This document shows positions 46,107 through 56,551 of a DNA stretch of 64,000 nt, piece after piece. The translations under genes were made by a program, and so were the position numbers. Position 1 is the stretch's first letter; the number at the start of each line of letters is the position of its first letter. The notes below the pieces were generated by a model. That model was not told the origin of the DNA and did not search any database. It was given only the letters and a program-made list of their open reading frames with translations. The stretch comes from Peteryoungia ipomoeae (lineage in GTDB: Bacteria > Pseudomonadota > Alphaproteobacteria > Rhizobiales > Rhizobiaceae). The stretch is taken from the NCBI RefSeq assembly GCF_004912165.1, contig NZ_STGV01000002.1, positions 434,001 to 498,000 of the forward strand. The letters are read 5' to 3'.

Positions 46107-46240
46107 GTACCAGCCATGCAAGGATGCAAGCCAGCCAGGACCTCCGGAAAGGAGGCGGCGGTTCCGCAGACATGTCTTCTCGTTTCGAGGAGGCTTGCGG
46201 GAGGACCCAGCAAGATCAATAGCAACAACAGGGCTGCATC
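46107..46240 (+). other. Structured leader of the nucleoside transport operon
   Basis: No gene is present. The leader holds a tandem ATGCAAG repeat (46116-46130), a CCTCC-GGAAA-GGAGG hairpin (46141-46155) and further GGAGG-type runs before the true start at 46241. The pairing suggests a folded RNA leader, but no known riboswitch core could be drawn. Confidence 0.4.
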
Positions 46241-47233
46241 ATGAAGAAATCCCTCCTCAGTCTCTTTGCCTTGGCCGCGATGTCGGCGACCGCGCTTGCG
46301 GCCGACGTGAAGCCGGCGCTGGTTTATGGCACAGGCGGCAAGTTCGACAAGTCGTTCAACGAGGCGGCCTATGGTGGCGCCGAACAGTTCAAGGCGGAGA
46401 CCGGTATCGAATACCGTGACTTCGAGCCCACCAGCGACACTCAGGGTGAACAGGCAATCCGTAACTTCGCCTCGCGCGGCTTCAACCCCGTTGTTGCAAT
46501 CTCGTTTGCCTGGTCGTCGGCTGTCGAAAAGGTTGCGGAAGAATTTCCGGACACCCAGTTCGTCATCGTCGATTCCGTTGTCGAGAAGCCGAATGTTCGC
46601 TCCGTGGTTTATAAGGAGCATGAAGGCTCCTATCTGGTCGGCATGCTTGCCGGTCTCGCCTCCAAGAGCGGCAAGGTTGGCTTCGTCGGCGGCATGGACA
46701 TTCCGCTGATCCGCAAGTTCGCCTGCGGCTACGAGCAGGGTGCCCGCGCAGCCAAGGCTGATATCGAAGTGTTCCAGAACATGACCGGCACGACGGGTGC
46801 AGCCTGGAACGACCCTGTCCGGGGTGGCGAACTCACCAAGAACCAGATCGACCAGGGTGCGGATGTTGTTTACGCGGCAGCGGGTGCAACCGGCCTCGGC
46901 GTACTGCAAACGGCAGCCGACAACGGCAAGTTCTCCATCGGCGTCGACTCCAACCAGAACCACCTGCATCCGGGTTCGGTTCTCACCTCGATGGTGAAGC
47001 GCGTTGATCTTGCAGTCTACAACGCTTTTGCAGACTCCAAGAACGACAAGTTCACACCTGGCCTACAGACGCTTGGCGTTGCCGAAGATGGCGTGGCATA
47101 TGCGCTGGACGACAATAATGCCAAGCTGATCAACGACGACATGAAGGCCGCTGTTGAAAAGGCAAAAGCTGACATTATCGCCGGCACCGTCAAGGTGCAC
47201 GACTATATGTCGGACAACTCCTGCCCGAAGTGA
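46241..47233 (+). CDS. BMP-family nucleoside ABC transporter binding protein
   Basis: Periplasmic binding protein of 330 residues with a signal peptide (about residues 1-20, ending ATALAAD). The BMP/PnrA fold is visible: YGTGGKFDKSFNEAAYGGAE, VVYKEHEGSYLVGMLAGLAS, GFVGGMDIPLIRKFACGYEQG and GVDSNQNHLHPGSVLTSMVK. The family binds purine and pyrimidine nucleosides. It heads the importer; a strong hairpin after it separates it from the ATPase gene, favouring higher binding-protein expression. Confidence 0.93.
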   Translation: MKKSLLSLFALAAMSATALAADVKPALVYGTGGKFDKSFNEAAYGGAEQFKAETGIEYRDFEPTSDTQGEQAIRNFASRGFNPVVAISFAWSSAVEKVAEEFPDTQFVIVDSVVEKPNVRSVVYKEHEGSYLVGMLAGLASKSGKVGFVGGMDIPLIRKFACGYEQGARAAKADIEVFQNMTGTTGAAWNDPVRGGELTKNQIDQGADVVYAAAGATGLGVLQTAADNGKFSIGVDSNQNHLHPGSVLTSMVKRVDLAVYNAFADSKNDKFTPGLQTLGVAEDGVAYALDDNNAKLINDDMKAAVEKAKADIIAGTVKVHDYMSDNSCPK

Positions 47234-47244
47234 TTTGAAATCCG

Positions 47245-47282
47245 GGCGCAGGATGGCAGTCTTGTCGTCCTGCGCCTTTTTT
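47245..47282 (+). terminator. Intercistronic terminator in the nucleoside operon
   Basis: Nine-base stem GGCGCAGGA/TCCTGCGCC (47245-47253 with 47268-47276) followed by six T residues. It lies between the binding protein and ATPase genes, so transcription is probably reduced, not ended. Confidence 0.75.
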
Positions 47283-47300
47283 ATGTCTTGAGGGACCGGA

Positions 47301-48821
47301 ATGAACCCAGCGAGCCAGGCACCCGCGATCGAACTGATCGGCATCGACAAGAAGTTCGGTGCAGTGCACGCCAACAAGAATATCAACCTGACGGTCGCCA
47401 AAGGCTCGATCCATGGCATCATCGGGGAAAACGGCGCCGGCAAATCGACGCTGATGTCGATCCTCTACGGCTTCTATCAGGCCGACCAGGGATCCATTGA
47501 GATTGGCGGCCAGCCGATTGCTATCAAGGATAGCCAGACTGCCATCAATGCCGGCATCGGCATGGTGCACCAGCACTTCATGCTGGTTGAGAACTTCTCC
47601 GTGCTGGAAAACCTGATGCTCGGCGCCGAAGGCGGCACCCTGCTCGGCAAGGGAACGGATGCCGCACGCACGGCGCTGAAGAAACTCGAAGACGACTACG
47701 AACTGGACATCGATCCCGATGCGATCATCGAGGAACTGCCCGTCGGACTGCAACAGCGCGTCGAAATCCTGAAAGCTCTCTATCGCGGCGCCGAGATACT
47801 TATCCTCGATGAGCCAACCGGCGTGCTGACGCCGGCGGAAGCCGATCACCTTTTCAAGATCCTCGGCGTGCTGCGCGATGAAGGCAAAACGGTTATCCTG
47901 ATTACTCACAAGCTGCGCGAAATCATGGCCATCACCGACACAGTCTCGGTCATGCGTCGCGGCGAAATCGTTGCAACCCGCAAGACAGCCGAGACCACGG
48001 TGGAAGAACTCGCCGAACTGATGGTCGGGCGCCGTGTTCTCCTGCACGTGGAAAAGAAGCCCGCCAATCCGGGCGAGGTATTTTTGTCCGTCCGCAATCT
48101 GACCGTCAAGGACAACAGAGGCGTCGTCATGGTCGATAACGTCTCGTTCGACGTTCGCGCTGGCGAGATCGTCGGGATAGCCGGGGTCGCCGGAAACGGC
48201 CAGAGCGAGCTGCTTGAGGCGATTACCGGAATTCGAAAACCCGCGTCAGGCGAAATCTGGATTGGGGGCAGGAATGTCGCCGGTCTCGACCCGGCGGAAC
48301 TGCGTGGCATCGGCGTTGCCCATATTCCCGAGGACCGACACCACATGGGTCTTGTTCTGCCCTTTGAGGAGAGCCAGAACGCAATTCTGGGCTATCACCG
48401 CGACGAGCGCTACGGTCGCAGCCCATTTCTCGATCCCGAACTCATCCGCAAGGGGGCGGAGGCACAGATTGAGAAGTATGATATCCGGCCGCCGAACCCG
48501 CGGCTCAAGACGGCCAATTTTTCCGGCGGCAACCAACAGAAGATCGTCGTTGCGCGCGAAATCGAACGCGACCCGAAGCTCCTGGTCGTTGGGCAGCCGA
48601 CACGCGGTGTGGACATCGGGGCGATCGAATTCATTCACAAGCGGATCGTAGAAACGCGCGATGCCGGCAAGGCCGTGCTGCTCGTCTCCGTCGAACTCGA
48701 CGAGATCCGTTCGCTCTCCGACCGCATTCTGGTGATGTTCGCCGGCAAGGTCGTCGGCGAAAAGACGCCTGATACGGGCGAACAGACACTCGGCCTGATG
48801 ATGGCCGGCATTGCTGCTTGA
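47301..48821 (+). CDS. Nucleoside ABC transporter ATPase (two ABC domains)
   Basis: Cytoplasmic ATPase of 506 residues with two ABC domains. Domain 1 has Walker [10 protein letters not shown] near residue 45, an atypical signature LPVGLQQR and Walker [14 protein letters not shown]. Domain 2 has the degenerate loop [11 protein letters not shown] near residue 293, the signature FSGGNQQK, and [12 protein letters not shown]. This is the RbsA/YufO arrangement, where one site is catalytically weaker. It serves the BMP importer with the two permeases that follow. Confidence 0.95.
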   Translation: MNPASQAPAIELIGIDKKFGAVHANKNINLTVAKGSIHGIIGENGAGKSTLMSILYGFYQADQGSIEIGGQPIAIKDSQTAINAGIGMVHQHFMLVENFSVLENLMLGAEGGTLLGKGTDAARTALKKLEDDYELDIDPDAIIEELPVGLQQRVEILKALYRGAEILILDEPTGVLTPAEADHLFKILGVLRDEGKTVILITHKLREIMAITDTVSVMRRGEIVATRKTAETTVEELAELMVGRRVLLHVEKKPANPGEVFLSVRNLTVKDNRGVVMVDNVSFDVRAGEIVGIAGVAGNGQSELLEAITGIRKPASGEIWIGGRNVAGLDPAELRGIGVAHIPEDRHHMGLVLPFEESQNAILGYHRDERYGRSPFLDPELIRKGAEAQIEKYDIRPPNPRLKTANFSGGNQQKIVVAREIERDPKLLVVGQPTRGVDIGAIEFIHKRIVETRDAGKAVLLVSVELDEIRSLSDRILVMFAGKVVGEKTPDTGEQTLGLMMAGIAA

Positions 48822-48828
48822 GGATTTG

Positions 48829-49932
48829 ATGAGCACCGCATCCGTACCCCTGCCCAATTGGATCAATTACGCGCTGCTGCCGCTGATTAACCTCACGCTT
48901 GCCTTTCTCGTTTCCGGCCTCGTTATCTGGATCATCGGCGAAAGCCCCTGGGATGCGCTGAAGCTGATGCTTGAGGGCGCTCTGGGGAGCGGCGAGGGCA
49001 TTGGCTTCACCCTGTTTTATGCCACCAACTTCATTTTCACCGGCCTTTCTGTCGCTGTCGCGTACCATGCCGGCCTGTTCAACATCGGCTCGGAAGGTCA
49101 GGCCTATGTTGGCGGGCTGGGGGCCGCACTCGCAGCCCTGGCATTGGACCACTACCTGCCCTGGTATTTAACCATGCCCTTTGCGATCTTGGCTGCGGCT
49201 ATTTTCGGCGCGGCATGGGCTTTCATTCCCGCCTGGCTGCAGGCCAAGCGTGGCAGCCACATCGTTATCACCACCATCATGTTCAATTTCATCGGCGCAG
49301 CGCTGATGGTCTATCTGCTGGTCAACGTGTTGATCGTGCCTGGCAAGATGGCGCCTGAAACCCGCACCTTTCTCGAGGGTGGGCAATTGCCCAAGCTCGA
49401 CTGGCTCATTGCGCTGTTTGGCGGCAAGCTTGGTCCCGCCCCCTTCAACGTCTCCTTCATCATCGCACTCGTCATGTGTGTGCTTGTCTGGGTGCTGATC
49501 TGGCGGACCAGGCTCGGTTATGAAATGCGCACGCTCGGCATCAGCCGCTCGGCTGCCGCTTATGCCGGGATTCCCTATGTAAAAATCGTAATGATCACCA
49601 TGCTGATCTCCGGTGGACTCGCCGGCATGATGGCTCTCAATCCGGTCCTTGGTGCCTCGGCCCGCCTGCAGGTGGAATTTGTGGCGGGCGCCGGCTTCGT
49701 CGGCATCGCGGTCTCGCTGATGGGGCGCAATCATCCGCTTGGCATCGTACTGGCCGCCATCCTCTTCGGGATTCTCTACCAGGGCGGCGCCTGGCTATCC
49801 TTCGACATGCCGAACATAACCCGCGAAATGATCGTCGTGATCCAGGGTCTGGTGATCCTGTTTGCGGGCGCACTCGAATTCATGTGCCGGCCGATGGTCG
49901 TGCGCATCTACCAGACACTGACGAAGGCCTGA
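48829..49932 (+). CDS. Nucleoside ABC transporter permease
   Basis: Branched-chain-type permease of 367 residues. The ATG at 48829 follows TGAGGA. About nine hydrophobic helices are visible, with NIGSEGQAYVGGLGAAL near residue 85 and RSAAAYAGIPYVKIVMI near residue 240 as family landmarks. It pairs with the next permease to form the channel. Confidence 0.93.
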   Translation: MSTASVPLPNWINYALLPLINLTLAFLVSGLVIWIIGESPWDALKLMLEGALGSGEGIGFTLFYATNFIFTGLSVAVAYHAGLFNIGSEGQAYVGGLGAALAALALDHYLPWYLTMPFAILAAAIFGAAWAFIPAWLQAKRGSHIVITTIMFNFIGAALMVYLLVNVLIVPGKMAPETRTFLEGGQLPKLDWLIALFGGKLGPAPFNVSFIIALVMCVLVWVLIWRTRLGYEMRTLGISRSAAAYAGIPYVKIVMITMLISGGLAGMMALNPVLGASARLQVEFVAGAGFVGIAVSLMGRNHPLGIVLAAILFGILYQGGAWLSFDMPNITREMIVVIQGLVILFAGALEFMCRPMVVRIYQTLTKA

Positions 49933-49942
49933 GGACGAGATC

Positions 49943-50914
49943 ATGGATTCATTCGACATGCTGATCAGCATCCTGGGCTCGACCATCCGTCTGTCGATCC
50001 CGCTGATTCTGGCGGCCCTTGCCGGCCTCTATTCCGAACGCGCCGGCGTGTTCGATATCGGCCTTGAGGGTAAGATGCTGGCAGCCGCCTTTGCTTCCGC
50101 TTGCGTCGCCTATTTGACGGGCTCTGCCTGGCTCGGGCTTTTCTCCGGCATCGGCGTCTCTCTGGTGTTTTCGTTGATCCATGGCTTTGCCTCGATCACC
50201 AATCGCGGCAACCAGATCATCTCGGGCGTGGCGCTCAACTTCGTCGCGGCAGGCCTGACCGTGGTGCTGGGCCAGGCCTGGTTCGGTCAGGGCGGGCGAA
50301 CGCCGCAGGTATCGGGCGATGGGCGTTTTGCACCGATCATACTGCCAGGCGTCGATGCGATCCGCGACGTTCCCTTCATTGGGCCGCTCTATGCGAATGT
50401 CATCTCAGGCAACAACTTGCTGACCTACATGGCCTTCCTCGCCGTGCCGATCTCCTGGTGGGTGCTTTACCGCACGCGTTTCGGCCTGAGATTGCGCGCC
50501 GTGGGCGAGAACCCAGGTGCGGTCGATACCGCCGGCATTTCAGTGACATTCCTGCGCTACCGCGCCGTGCTTGTTGCAGGGCTGCTCTGCGGCATCGCCG
50601 GCACCTATCTTGCGATCGCGCAATCTGCGGCCTTTATCAAGGACATGTCGGCCGGCAAAGGCTTTATCGCGCTTGCTGCCCTCATCTTCGCAAAGTGGAA
50701 GCCCGTGCCTGTCATGTTCGCCTGCCTGCTGTTCGGCTTCCTCGATGCGCTTGCCAACTTCATGCAGGGCAAGGCCATCCCCGGCATCGGCGAGATCCCG
50801 GTGCAGATCTTCCAGGCTTTGCCCTATATCCTGACCTGCATCCTGCTTGCAGGCTTCATCGGTGCCGCCAACCCGCCCAAGGCCGGTGGTGTCGCCTATA
50901 CCAAGGAGCGTTGA
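49943..50914 (+). CDS. Nucleoside ABC transporter permease
   Basis: Second permease, 323 residues, with a start after GAGGACGAG. Landmarks are AALAGLYSERAGVFDIGLEG near residue 25, the motif region NRGNQIISGVALNFVAAGLT near residue 88 and RLRAVGENPGAVDTAGISV near residue 182. It begins 10 bases after the first permease. The pair is the usual heterodimer of BMP-type nucleoside importers. Confidence 0.94.
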   Translation: MDSFDMLISILGSTIRLSIPLILAALAGLYSERAGVFDIGLEGKMLAAAFASACVAYLTGSAWLGLFSGIGVSLVFSLIHGFASITNRGNQIISGVALNFVAAGLTVVLGQAWFGQGGRTPQVSGDGRFAPIILPGVDAIRDVPFIGPLYANVISGNNLLTYMAFLAVPISWWVLYRTRFGLRLRAVGENPGAVDTAGISVTFLRYRAVLVAGLLCGIAGTYLAIAQSAAFIKDMSAGKGFIALAALIFAKWKPVPVMFACLLFGFLDALANFMQGKAIPGIGEIPVQIFQALPYILTCILLAGFIGAANPPKAGGVAYTKER

Positions 50915-50917
50915 TCT

Positions 50918-51310
50918 ATGGCGCATGATCTCTTCGAGGCAGCGCGCGGCGCTATGGCCTTTGCGCATGCCCCCTACTCCAAGTTCCCGGTCGGTGCCGC
51001 CATCCGCGCCGACGACGGGCGGATCTATACCGGCGCGAACATCGAGAACCTGTCCTTTCCCCAGGGGTGGTGTGCAGAGCCGACAGCCATCGGCTGCATG
51101 ATCATGGGCGGCGGCAAAAGGATTGTCGAAATGGCGGTGATCGCTGAAAAGCTGGCACTCTGCCCGCCCTGTGGCGGCTGCCGTCAGAAGATCTCGGAAT
51201 TCGCTTCGGCCGACACGAAGATCTATCTCTGCGACGAAGTGGGCGTGCAAAAGACCATGACCATGGACGAACTCCTGCCGCTCAGCTTCAAAACGGATGT
51301 CATCGGATGA
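50918..51310 (+). CDS. cdd: Cytidine deaminase
   Basis: Homotetramer-type cytidine deaminase, 130 residues, the usual length. It turns cytidine or deoxycytidine into uridine or deoxyuridine. Zinc and catalytic residues are in CAEPTA (Cys and Glu) and PPCGGCRQ (two Cys). AAGGAG precedes the start, and it follows the permease by three bases. The end overlaps the phosphorylase start by four bases. Confidence 0.95.
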   Translation: MAHDLFEAARGAMAFAHAPYSKFPVGAAIRADDGRIYTGANIENLSFPQGWCAEPTAIGCMIMGGGKRIVEMAVIAEKLALCPPCGGCRQKISEFASADTKIYLCDEVGVQKTMTMDELLPLSFKTDVIG

Positions 51311-52113
51311 AGGCCGCGGTTGACCTTCTTGTTGAACGGCTGAACGGATTGATGCCGCGCTATGGCATCGTTCTCGGCTCGGGTCTCGGATCTTTGGTCG
51401 AGGAGGTGCGAGATGCAATCCGCATTCCTTATTCTGAGTTGCCCGGCTTTCCGGTCAGCGGCGTTTCGGGCCACGCAGGGGAATTGGTCGCCGGTTATCT
51501 TGGCCGGACGGCGGTGATCATGCTGGCGGGTCGTATGCACTATTATGAGCACGGCGACCCCAATGCGATGCGCAAGCCTATCGAGGTCCTGATGGGCCTT
51601 GGCGTCAAGTCCCTCATCCTGACCAATGCTGCGGGCTCCTTGCGCGAGGATATGCCACCCGGCAGCGTCATGCAGATCACCGACCACATCAACTTTTCCG
51701 GTAAAAACCCTCTCATCGGCGAGGACAGCGACGGACGATTTGTCGGGATGACATCTGCCTATGATGCCGGCCTGTCTGCCGCGATGCAGGGTGCCGCGCT
51801 TGCAGAAGGCGTTCCGCTGGCAAGCGGCGTCTATATGTGGTTTTCGGGGCCGAGTTTCGAGACGCCGGCGGAAATCCGCATGGCCCGCATCCTTGGCGCG
51901 GACGCTGTTGGCATGTCCACGGTACCGGAGGTCATTCTCGCCCGCTTCTTTGGCCTAAGGGTTGCCGCAGCGTCGGTAATCACCAATTATGGGGCCGGAA
52001 TGACAAGCGGCGAACTCAGCCATCAGGAAACAAAGGACATGGCGCCTATTGGCGGCGAACGTCTTGCGGCCATCCTCAAGCGGATGATCGGCGGAGGAGA
52101 TACCATTGGATAA
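51307..52113 (+). CDS. punA: Purine nucleoside phosphorylase (class II, PunA/XapA type)
   Basis: Trimeric-type phosphorylase of 268 residues. It splits purine nucleosides with phosphate into base and pentose 1-phosphate. Family motifs are IVLGSGLGSLVEEV near residue 20, GHAGELVAGYLG, LAGRMHYYEHGDP and FSGPSFETPAEIRM near residue 178, with the base-binding Asn in ITNYGAGMTSGE. The gene is coupled to cdd and deoC by overlaps. Confidence 0.92.
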   Translation: MKAAVDLLVERLNGLMPRYGIVLGSGLGSLVEEVRDAIRIPYSELPGFPVSGVSGHAGELVAGYLGRTAVIMLAGRMHYYEHGDPNAMRKPIEVLMGLGVKSLILTNAAGSLREDMPPGSVMQITDHINFSGKNPLIGEDSDGRFVGMTSAYDAGLSAAMQGAALAEGVPLASGVYMWFSGPSFETPAEIRMARILGADAVGMSTVPEVILARFFGLRVAAASVITNYGAGMTSGELSHQETKDMAPIGGERLAAILKRMIGGGDTIG

Positions 52114-52876
52114 TCAAGAAGCCCGGACGATTGCGACAAAGGCTCTTTCACTTCTCGATCTGACAAACCTCAAGGACGACTGCACTCCGGAGCAGATCGT
52201 TACCCTTTGCCAAAGGGCGCAGACGCCGTTTGGCCCTACCGCTGCGGTTTGTATTTGGCCACGCTTTGTCATGCAGGCGCGTGACCTTCTTGTGCATGCA
52301 AGCCCGATCCGGATCGCGACTGTGGTCAATTTCCCGTCCGGCGAGATGACGATTGAGGATGTGCTCGCGGAAACGCGTGATGCAGTTGCCGACGGTGCGG
52401 ATGATATCGATCTGGTCATCCCCTACCGCGCGCTGGCTGCAGGTGACGAACAGGCTGTGACGGACATGGTCACAGCGGTCAAGGCGGCCTGCGGTCCGGC
52501 AATCCTGAAGACCATTCTCGAAACGGGCGAGCTCAAGGACAAGGCACTCATCCGCCGGGCCGCCGATCTATCGATCGCCGCCGGTGCCGATTTTATCAAG
52601 ACGTCCACCGGCAAAGTCTCGTTGAATGCGACGCTTGAGGCTGCCGACATCATGCTGCAGTCGATCCGGGACAGCCGGAAGAAGGTTGGCTTCAAGCCAG
52701 CCGGCGGTATATCTTCCGTTGCAGATGCCGGTCTTTATTTGAGACTTGCCGATACCATCATGGGCGAAGACTGGGTCATGCCACCCACTTTCCGTTTCGG
52801 CGCGTCGGGCCTTCTGGACGACATTCTCGCCGTGCTTTCAGGCGAGGATCCGGTCGCTACCGCATCAGGATATTGA
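52106..52876 (+). CDS. deoC: Deoxyribose-phosphate aldolase (TTG start)
   Basis: Class I aldolase of 256 residues. It splits deoxyribose 5-phosphate into glyceraldehyde 3-phosphate and acetaldehyde. The start is TTG at 52106, supported by GGAGGAGA about eight bases upstream and an eight-base overlap with the phosphorylase gene. Active-site elements are DIDLVIPYR, the Schiff-base Lys in FIKTSTGK and the relay Lys in VGFKPAGGI. The TTG start would lower translation relative to its neighbours. Confidence 0.94.
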   Translation: MDNQEARTIATKALSLLDLTNLKDDCTPEQIVTLCQRAQTPFGPTAAVCIWPRFVMQARDLLVHASPIRIATVVNFPSGEMTIEDVLAETRDAVADGADDIDLVIPYRALAAGDEQAVTDMVTAVKAACGPAILKTILETGELKDKALIRRAADLSIAAGADFIKTSTGKVSLNATLEAADIMLQSIRDSRKKVGFKPAGGISSVADAGLYLRLADTIMGEDWVMPPTFRFGASGLLDDILAVLSGEDPVATASGY

Positions 52877-52880
52877 GGAA

Positions 52881-54197
52881 ATGCTGCCACAGGAGATCAT
52901 CCGGCGGAAACGCGACGGCGGCCACTTAGCCGAGACAGAAATCCGCGCCTTCATCGAAGGCCTTTCGGCGGAAACGATCTCCGAGGGCCAGGTTGCAGCC
53001 TTTGCCATGGCGGTGTTTTTTCAGGGCATGTCTGCGGATGAGATCGTGGCCCTGACCCTTGCCATGCGCGATTCTGGCGATGTGCTCTCCTGGCATGGGG
53101 TTGGAAAGCCGATTGCTGACAAACATTCGACCGGTGGCGTGGGTGACAATGTCTCGCTGATGCTGGCTCCGATTGTCGCAGCTTGCGGCCTTGCCGTCCC
53201 CATGATTTCAGGTCGTGGGCTCGGGCATACCGGCGGCACGCTCGACAAGCTGCAGTCCATCCCCGGATACAACGTCATGCCCGACAATGCGACATTCCGG
53301 CAGACGGTCGACAGTTCAGGCTGCGCTATCATCGGTCAGACCGGCGACCTCGCCCCTGCCGACAAACGGCTTTACGCAATCCGTGATGTGACCGCGACTG
53401 TCGAATCCATTCCACTGATTACGGCCTCCATCCTGTCGAAAAAGCTCGCGGCGGGTCTTCAAAGTCTGGTTCTGGACGTGAAGGTCGGCAATGGCGCGTT
53501 TATGGCGCGGGCAGAGGACGCAGAGTCTCTTGCGCGCTCTCTGGTTCGAGTTGCTAATGGCGCCGGGGTCAAGACCACAGCTCTCTTGACCGACATGAAC
53601 CAACCGCTGGCCGACTGTGCTGGAAACTCCATCGAAGTGCAGAACGCCGTCGACTTCCTGAAAGGCGAGAAGACAGGCACACGCCTTGAGGAGGTGACGC
53701 TGGCACTGGCGGCCGAGATGCTGGTTAGTGCAGGTGTCGAGAGCGAGCTTTCCATGGCGATGGAAGCCGCGACACAGGTGCTTGCAGCCGGTCGTGCAGC
53801 CGAAATCTTCGGGCGCATGGTAAAAGACCTGGGCGGGCCAGCCGACTTTGTAGAGAAGTCAAAAACCTACCTGCCGCAGGCCTCGTGGACCATTCCCATT
53901 CTGGCGGAAGCAGACGGCTATCTCAGCGGCTGCGACACACGTGGCCTTGGCCTTTGCGTGGTAGGACTCGGTGGCGGGCGGACAAAGCCGAGTGACGCAA
54001 TCGACCACAGCGTTGGCCTTTCGGGCTTTGTGCCTCTTGGAACGAAGCTTGGGCGTGGTGATCCGATTGCCTTCGTGCATGCAAATGACGAGACAAGTGC
54101 GAAGGCGGCGGCAAAAACGGTGCAAGCCTGCTACACGATCGCGCCTGATGCGCCATCGCTCCCGGCAACGATCGGGCTGCGCATTGGGGCTGACTGA
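52881..54197 (+). CDS. deoA: Thymidine phosphorylase
   Basis: Phosphorylase of 438 residues, matching the usual E. coli length of 440. It splits thymidine and deoxyuridine with phosphate. The ATG at 52881 follows TTGAGGA and is four bases past the deoC stop. The phosphate-binding motif [23 protein letters not shown] and [11 protein letters not shown] are diagnostic. It ends the operon, leaving seven bases to the convergent aspartic-protease gene. Confidence 0.95.
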   Translation: MLPQEIIRRKRDGGHLAETEIRAFIEGLSAETISEGQVAAFAMAVFFQGMSADEIVALTLAMRDSGDVLSWHGVGKPIADKHSTGGVGDNVSLMLAPIVAACGLAVPMISGRGLGHTGGTLDKLQSIPGYNVMPDNATFRQTVDSSGCAIIGQTGDLAPADKRLYAIRDVTATVESIPLITASILSKKLAAGLQSLVLDVKVGNGAFMARAEDAESLARSLVRVANGAGVKTTALLTDMNQPLADCAGNSIEVQNAVDFLKGEKTGTRLEEVTLALAAEMLVSAGVESELSMAMEAATQVLAAGRAAEIFGRMVKDLGGPADFVEKSKTYLPQASWTIPILAEADGYLSGCDTRGLGLCVVGLGGGRTKPSDAIDHSVGLSGFVPLGTKLGRGDPIAFVHANDETSAKAAAKTVQACYTIAPDAPSLPATIGLRIGAD

Positions 54198-54204
54198 CTT
54201 CCGC

Positions 54205-54720
54205 TTACTGAACAAGCCGGAGAGAGCGCTTGTCGGCGGTATATGACTTAAGCTTGCTCAGAAAGCTCATCCCCACAAGGGTCGAGGATAGTGCTGCGTC
54301 CTCAAGGACGAAGGCATCGACATCCCGCACGCGAACGCTACCGATTTCCACCCGCTCGAGCACGACATGAGCCGCCTTGATGCGGCCATTTGCGGTTTCA
54401 GCGCTGTGCTTGAAGTCCAGGCTGGAGGGTGGGAAGCCGAGACGCCGGGCTGTTGAGACATTTATGGCGATGAGCGAGGCTCCGGTGTCGACCATGGCGT
54501 CCACCGCCTTGCCATTCATTCGGAAGGTTCCGTTGTAATGGCCGTTCTTACCCATGGCGAGCACTGTCTGCCCACCCGCCGACGCTGACGCCAGCTGGCC
54601 CCTTTCATCCACGCCGACATCGCCTTTGTCCAGCATGTCGTGGACACGCGTCGCCAGGGTCGGCCACTGGGTGGCTGACAGTGTCAGCAAGAGAACAGTG
54701 AACAGGGTCCGTGCGAACAT
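54205..54720 (-). CDS. Clan AA aspartic protease (TIGR02281-like)
   Basis: Retropepsin-like protease of 171 residues. The ATG at 54720 follows GGAG; an N-terminal membrane anchor (LFTVLLLTLSATQWP) is followed by one catalytic motif VDTGASLIAINV near residue 80, so it probably acts as a dimer. The family is common in alphaproteobacteria, and substrates are unknown. It is convergent with deoA. Confidence 0.85.
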   Translation of the reverse strand: MFARTLFTVLLLTLSATQWPTLATRVHDMLDKGDVGVDERGQLASASAGGQTVLAMGKNGHYNGTFRMNGKAVDAMVDTGASLIAINVSTARRLGFPPSSLDFKHSAETANGRIKAAHVVLERVEIGSVRVRDVDAFVLEDAALSSTLVGMSFLSKLKSYTADKRSLRLVQ

Positions 54721-54794
54721 CGGCGCTCCGCTAGCTAAGGTCTCGCTCACGCTTTCATCTGAGCATCACCAATTGACTAACGCGCGCAGCAATA

Positions 54795-54820
54795 AGGCTC
54801 GAAACCTGAGTTTCGAGCCT
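54795..54820 (-). terminator. Terminator of upp
   Basis: Perfect 11-base stem AGGCTCGAAAC/GTTTCGAGCCT (54795-54805 with 54810-54820, loop CTGA), just past the upp stop on the minus strand, with a weak TTATTG tail. Confidence 0.7.
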
Positions 54821-54846
54821 CCAAAGCTTGCGATCTGGTTAAGGAA

Positions 54847-55476
54847 TCACTTCGTGCCGTACATGCGGTCGCCCGCGTCGCCGAGACCGGGCATGATATA
54901 GCCCTTCTCGTTGAGATGGCTGTCAATCGAAGCCGTGAAAATCGGCACGTCAGGATGAGCTTCCTGAAAATTCCTGATACCTTCGGGGGCTGCCAGAAGG
55001 CAAAGGAAGCGAATGTTCTTTGCGCCGCGTTCCTTCAGTTTTTCGATCGCAGCGATCGATGAATTGCCGGTGGCAAGCATGGGATCAACGACGATGATCA
55101 GCCGCTCGGCAAGCGCTTCAGGTGCCTTGAAATAGTATTCGACTGCCTGCAGTGTTTCATGATCTCGGTAGACGCCGACATGTGCGACGCGGGCAGCCGG
55201 CACCAGTTCCAGCATGCCTTCCAGCAGACCGTTGCCGGCGCGCAGGATCGACGCGAACACCAGCTTCTTTCCCTCCAGGATTGGAGACTGCATCTCCGTC
55301 AGGGGCGTTTCGATGGTTTCCATCGTCAGTTCAAGATCGCGCGTAACCTCATAGCAGAGCAGCGTCGAGATCTCTCGGAGAAGACGACGGAAACTCGAAG
55401 TCGACGTCTCCTTCCGGCGCATGATCGTGAGCTTGTGCTGCACGAGGGGATGATCGATGACTGTTACGCCGTCCAT
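54847..55476 (-). CDS. upp: Uracil phosphoribosyltransferase
   Basis: Uracil salvage enzyme of 209 residues. It joins uracil to PRPP to give UMP. The ATG at 55476 follows AAGAAGG by seven bases; the GTG at 55482 is too close. The PRPP loop is [12 protein letters not shown] near residue 128, and the uracil site is in [15 protein letters not shown] near the end. It receives uracil from the nucleoside salvage operon next door. Confidence 0.95.
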   Translation of the reverse strand: MDGVTVIDHPLVQHKLTIMRRKETSTSSFRRLLREISTLLCYEVTRDLELTMETIETPLTEMQSPILEGKKLVFASILRAGNGLLEGMLELVPAARVAHVGVYRDHETLQAVEYYFKAPEALAERLIIVVDPMLATGNSSIAAIEKLKERGAKNIRFLCLLAAPEGIRNFQEAHPDVPIFTASIDSHLNEKGYIMPGLGDAGDRMYGTK

Positions 55477-55582
55477 GGGCACACCTTCTTTTCTTCTTGT
55501 CTTCGGGTTCCGCTATTTTCACGTTCTCTAAGTCGCTCGCAAGGGTGATGGTGACTTTGAGCGATATCTTCAACAGGCCCCG

Positions 55583-56551
55583 TCAAAGTTGCGCCAAGAG
55601 CCCGGCTCGAGTTTCCTCATCAACGAAAGCCGCCTCCAGAGCGGTTCTCGTCATTGCGTCGACCTCGGCATCCGAAAAGCCGAACACCGTGGAGGCAAGG
55701 TGATACTCGCGCTCCAGCGAGGTATCGAAGAAAGGTGGGTCATCGGAGTTGATGCAGACGCGAACGCCAGCATCAAAAAGCTGGCGCAGTGGATGGCTTT
55801 CGAAGTCGGGATAGACGGACAGCGCGATGTTTGAGCCAGGGCAGACTTCCAGCACAGTCCCGAGGTCGACGAGTCGACGAACGAGATCCGCATCCTCAAT
55901 CGCGCGCACTCCATGTCCGATACGGCTGGGGCGCACGAGATCAAGCGCATCCGCGACCGAAAAAGCGCCGCAGACTTCGCCGGCATGGATGGTGAGCCCG
56001 AGGCCCGCTTCCCGGGCAATATCGAAGGCGCGTGCGTAGTCGGCAACGCGGCCCATACGCTCTTCGCCAGCCATGTTGAAGCCGGTGACCAAAGGATTGC
56101 CACTGCGCGCGGCATATTCAGCTGCGGCAATGACGCTATCGGCACCGAAATGCCGCTCACCGGTGACGATGATCCGCGCTTCGATCCCGGTTTTTTCCTT
56201 TGCAGAGCGGATGCCGTCCGAGATGCCGGCAATGTAGCCATCTGCCCCAAGGCCAATCCGGTCACCGTGATCGGGCGAAACGATGAGCTCGCTATAGATC
56301 GTGCCGACGCTGGCCAGTTCCAACAAATAGCTCTCGGTCAAAAGCGCATAGTCCTCCTCCGTCCGGAAGAGGGCGGCAACCTTGTCGTAGACGGCGATAA
56401 ATTCGGCGAAATCGCGCCAGGCATATCGGCCGTCAGCCATGAAGCTTGCAGGGTCGACCCCGTACCGTGCCGCTTGCGCCAGAGCGAGCGCCGGTGGCGC
56501 GGCCCCCTCGATATGGCAATGCAATTCGACCTTCTTGAAATCCGTCTTCAC
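55583..56551 (-). CDS. add: Adenosine deaminase (GTG start)
   Basis: Zinc-dependent adenosine deaminase, 322 residues, making inosine for the phosphorylase. The start is GTG at 56551, with GGAG upstream and a four-base GTGA overlap with deoB; the longer frame would run far into deoB. Metal and catalytic residues are in [15 protein letters not shown] and NSDDPPFFD. It is the second gene of a deoB-add unit. Confidence 0.92.
   Translation of the reverse strand: MKTDFKKVELHCHIEGAAPPALALAQAARYGVDPASFMADGRYAWRDFAEFIAVYDKVAALFRTEEDYALLTESYLLELASVGTIYSELIVSPDHGDRIGLGADGYIAGISDGIRSAKEKTGIEARIIVTGERHFGADSVIAAAEYAARSGNPLVTGFNMAGEERMGRVADYARAFDIAREAGLGLTIHAGEVCGAFSVADALDLVRPSRIGHGVRAIEDADLVRRLVDLGTVLEVCPGSNIALSVYPDFESHPLRQLFDAGVRVCINSDDPPFFDTSLEREYHLASTVFGFSDAEVDAMTRTALEAAFVDEETRAGLLAQL

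Noticed and set aside
46107..46240. Purine riboswitch in the nucleoside operon leader
   Set aside because: The three-helix core and conserved junction bases of known purine riboswitches could not be drawn.
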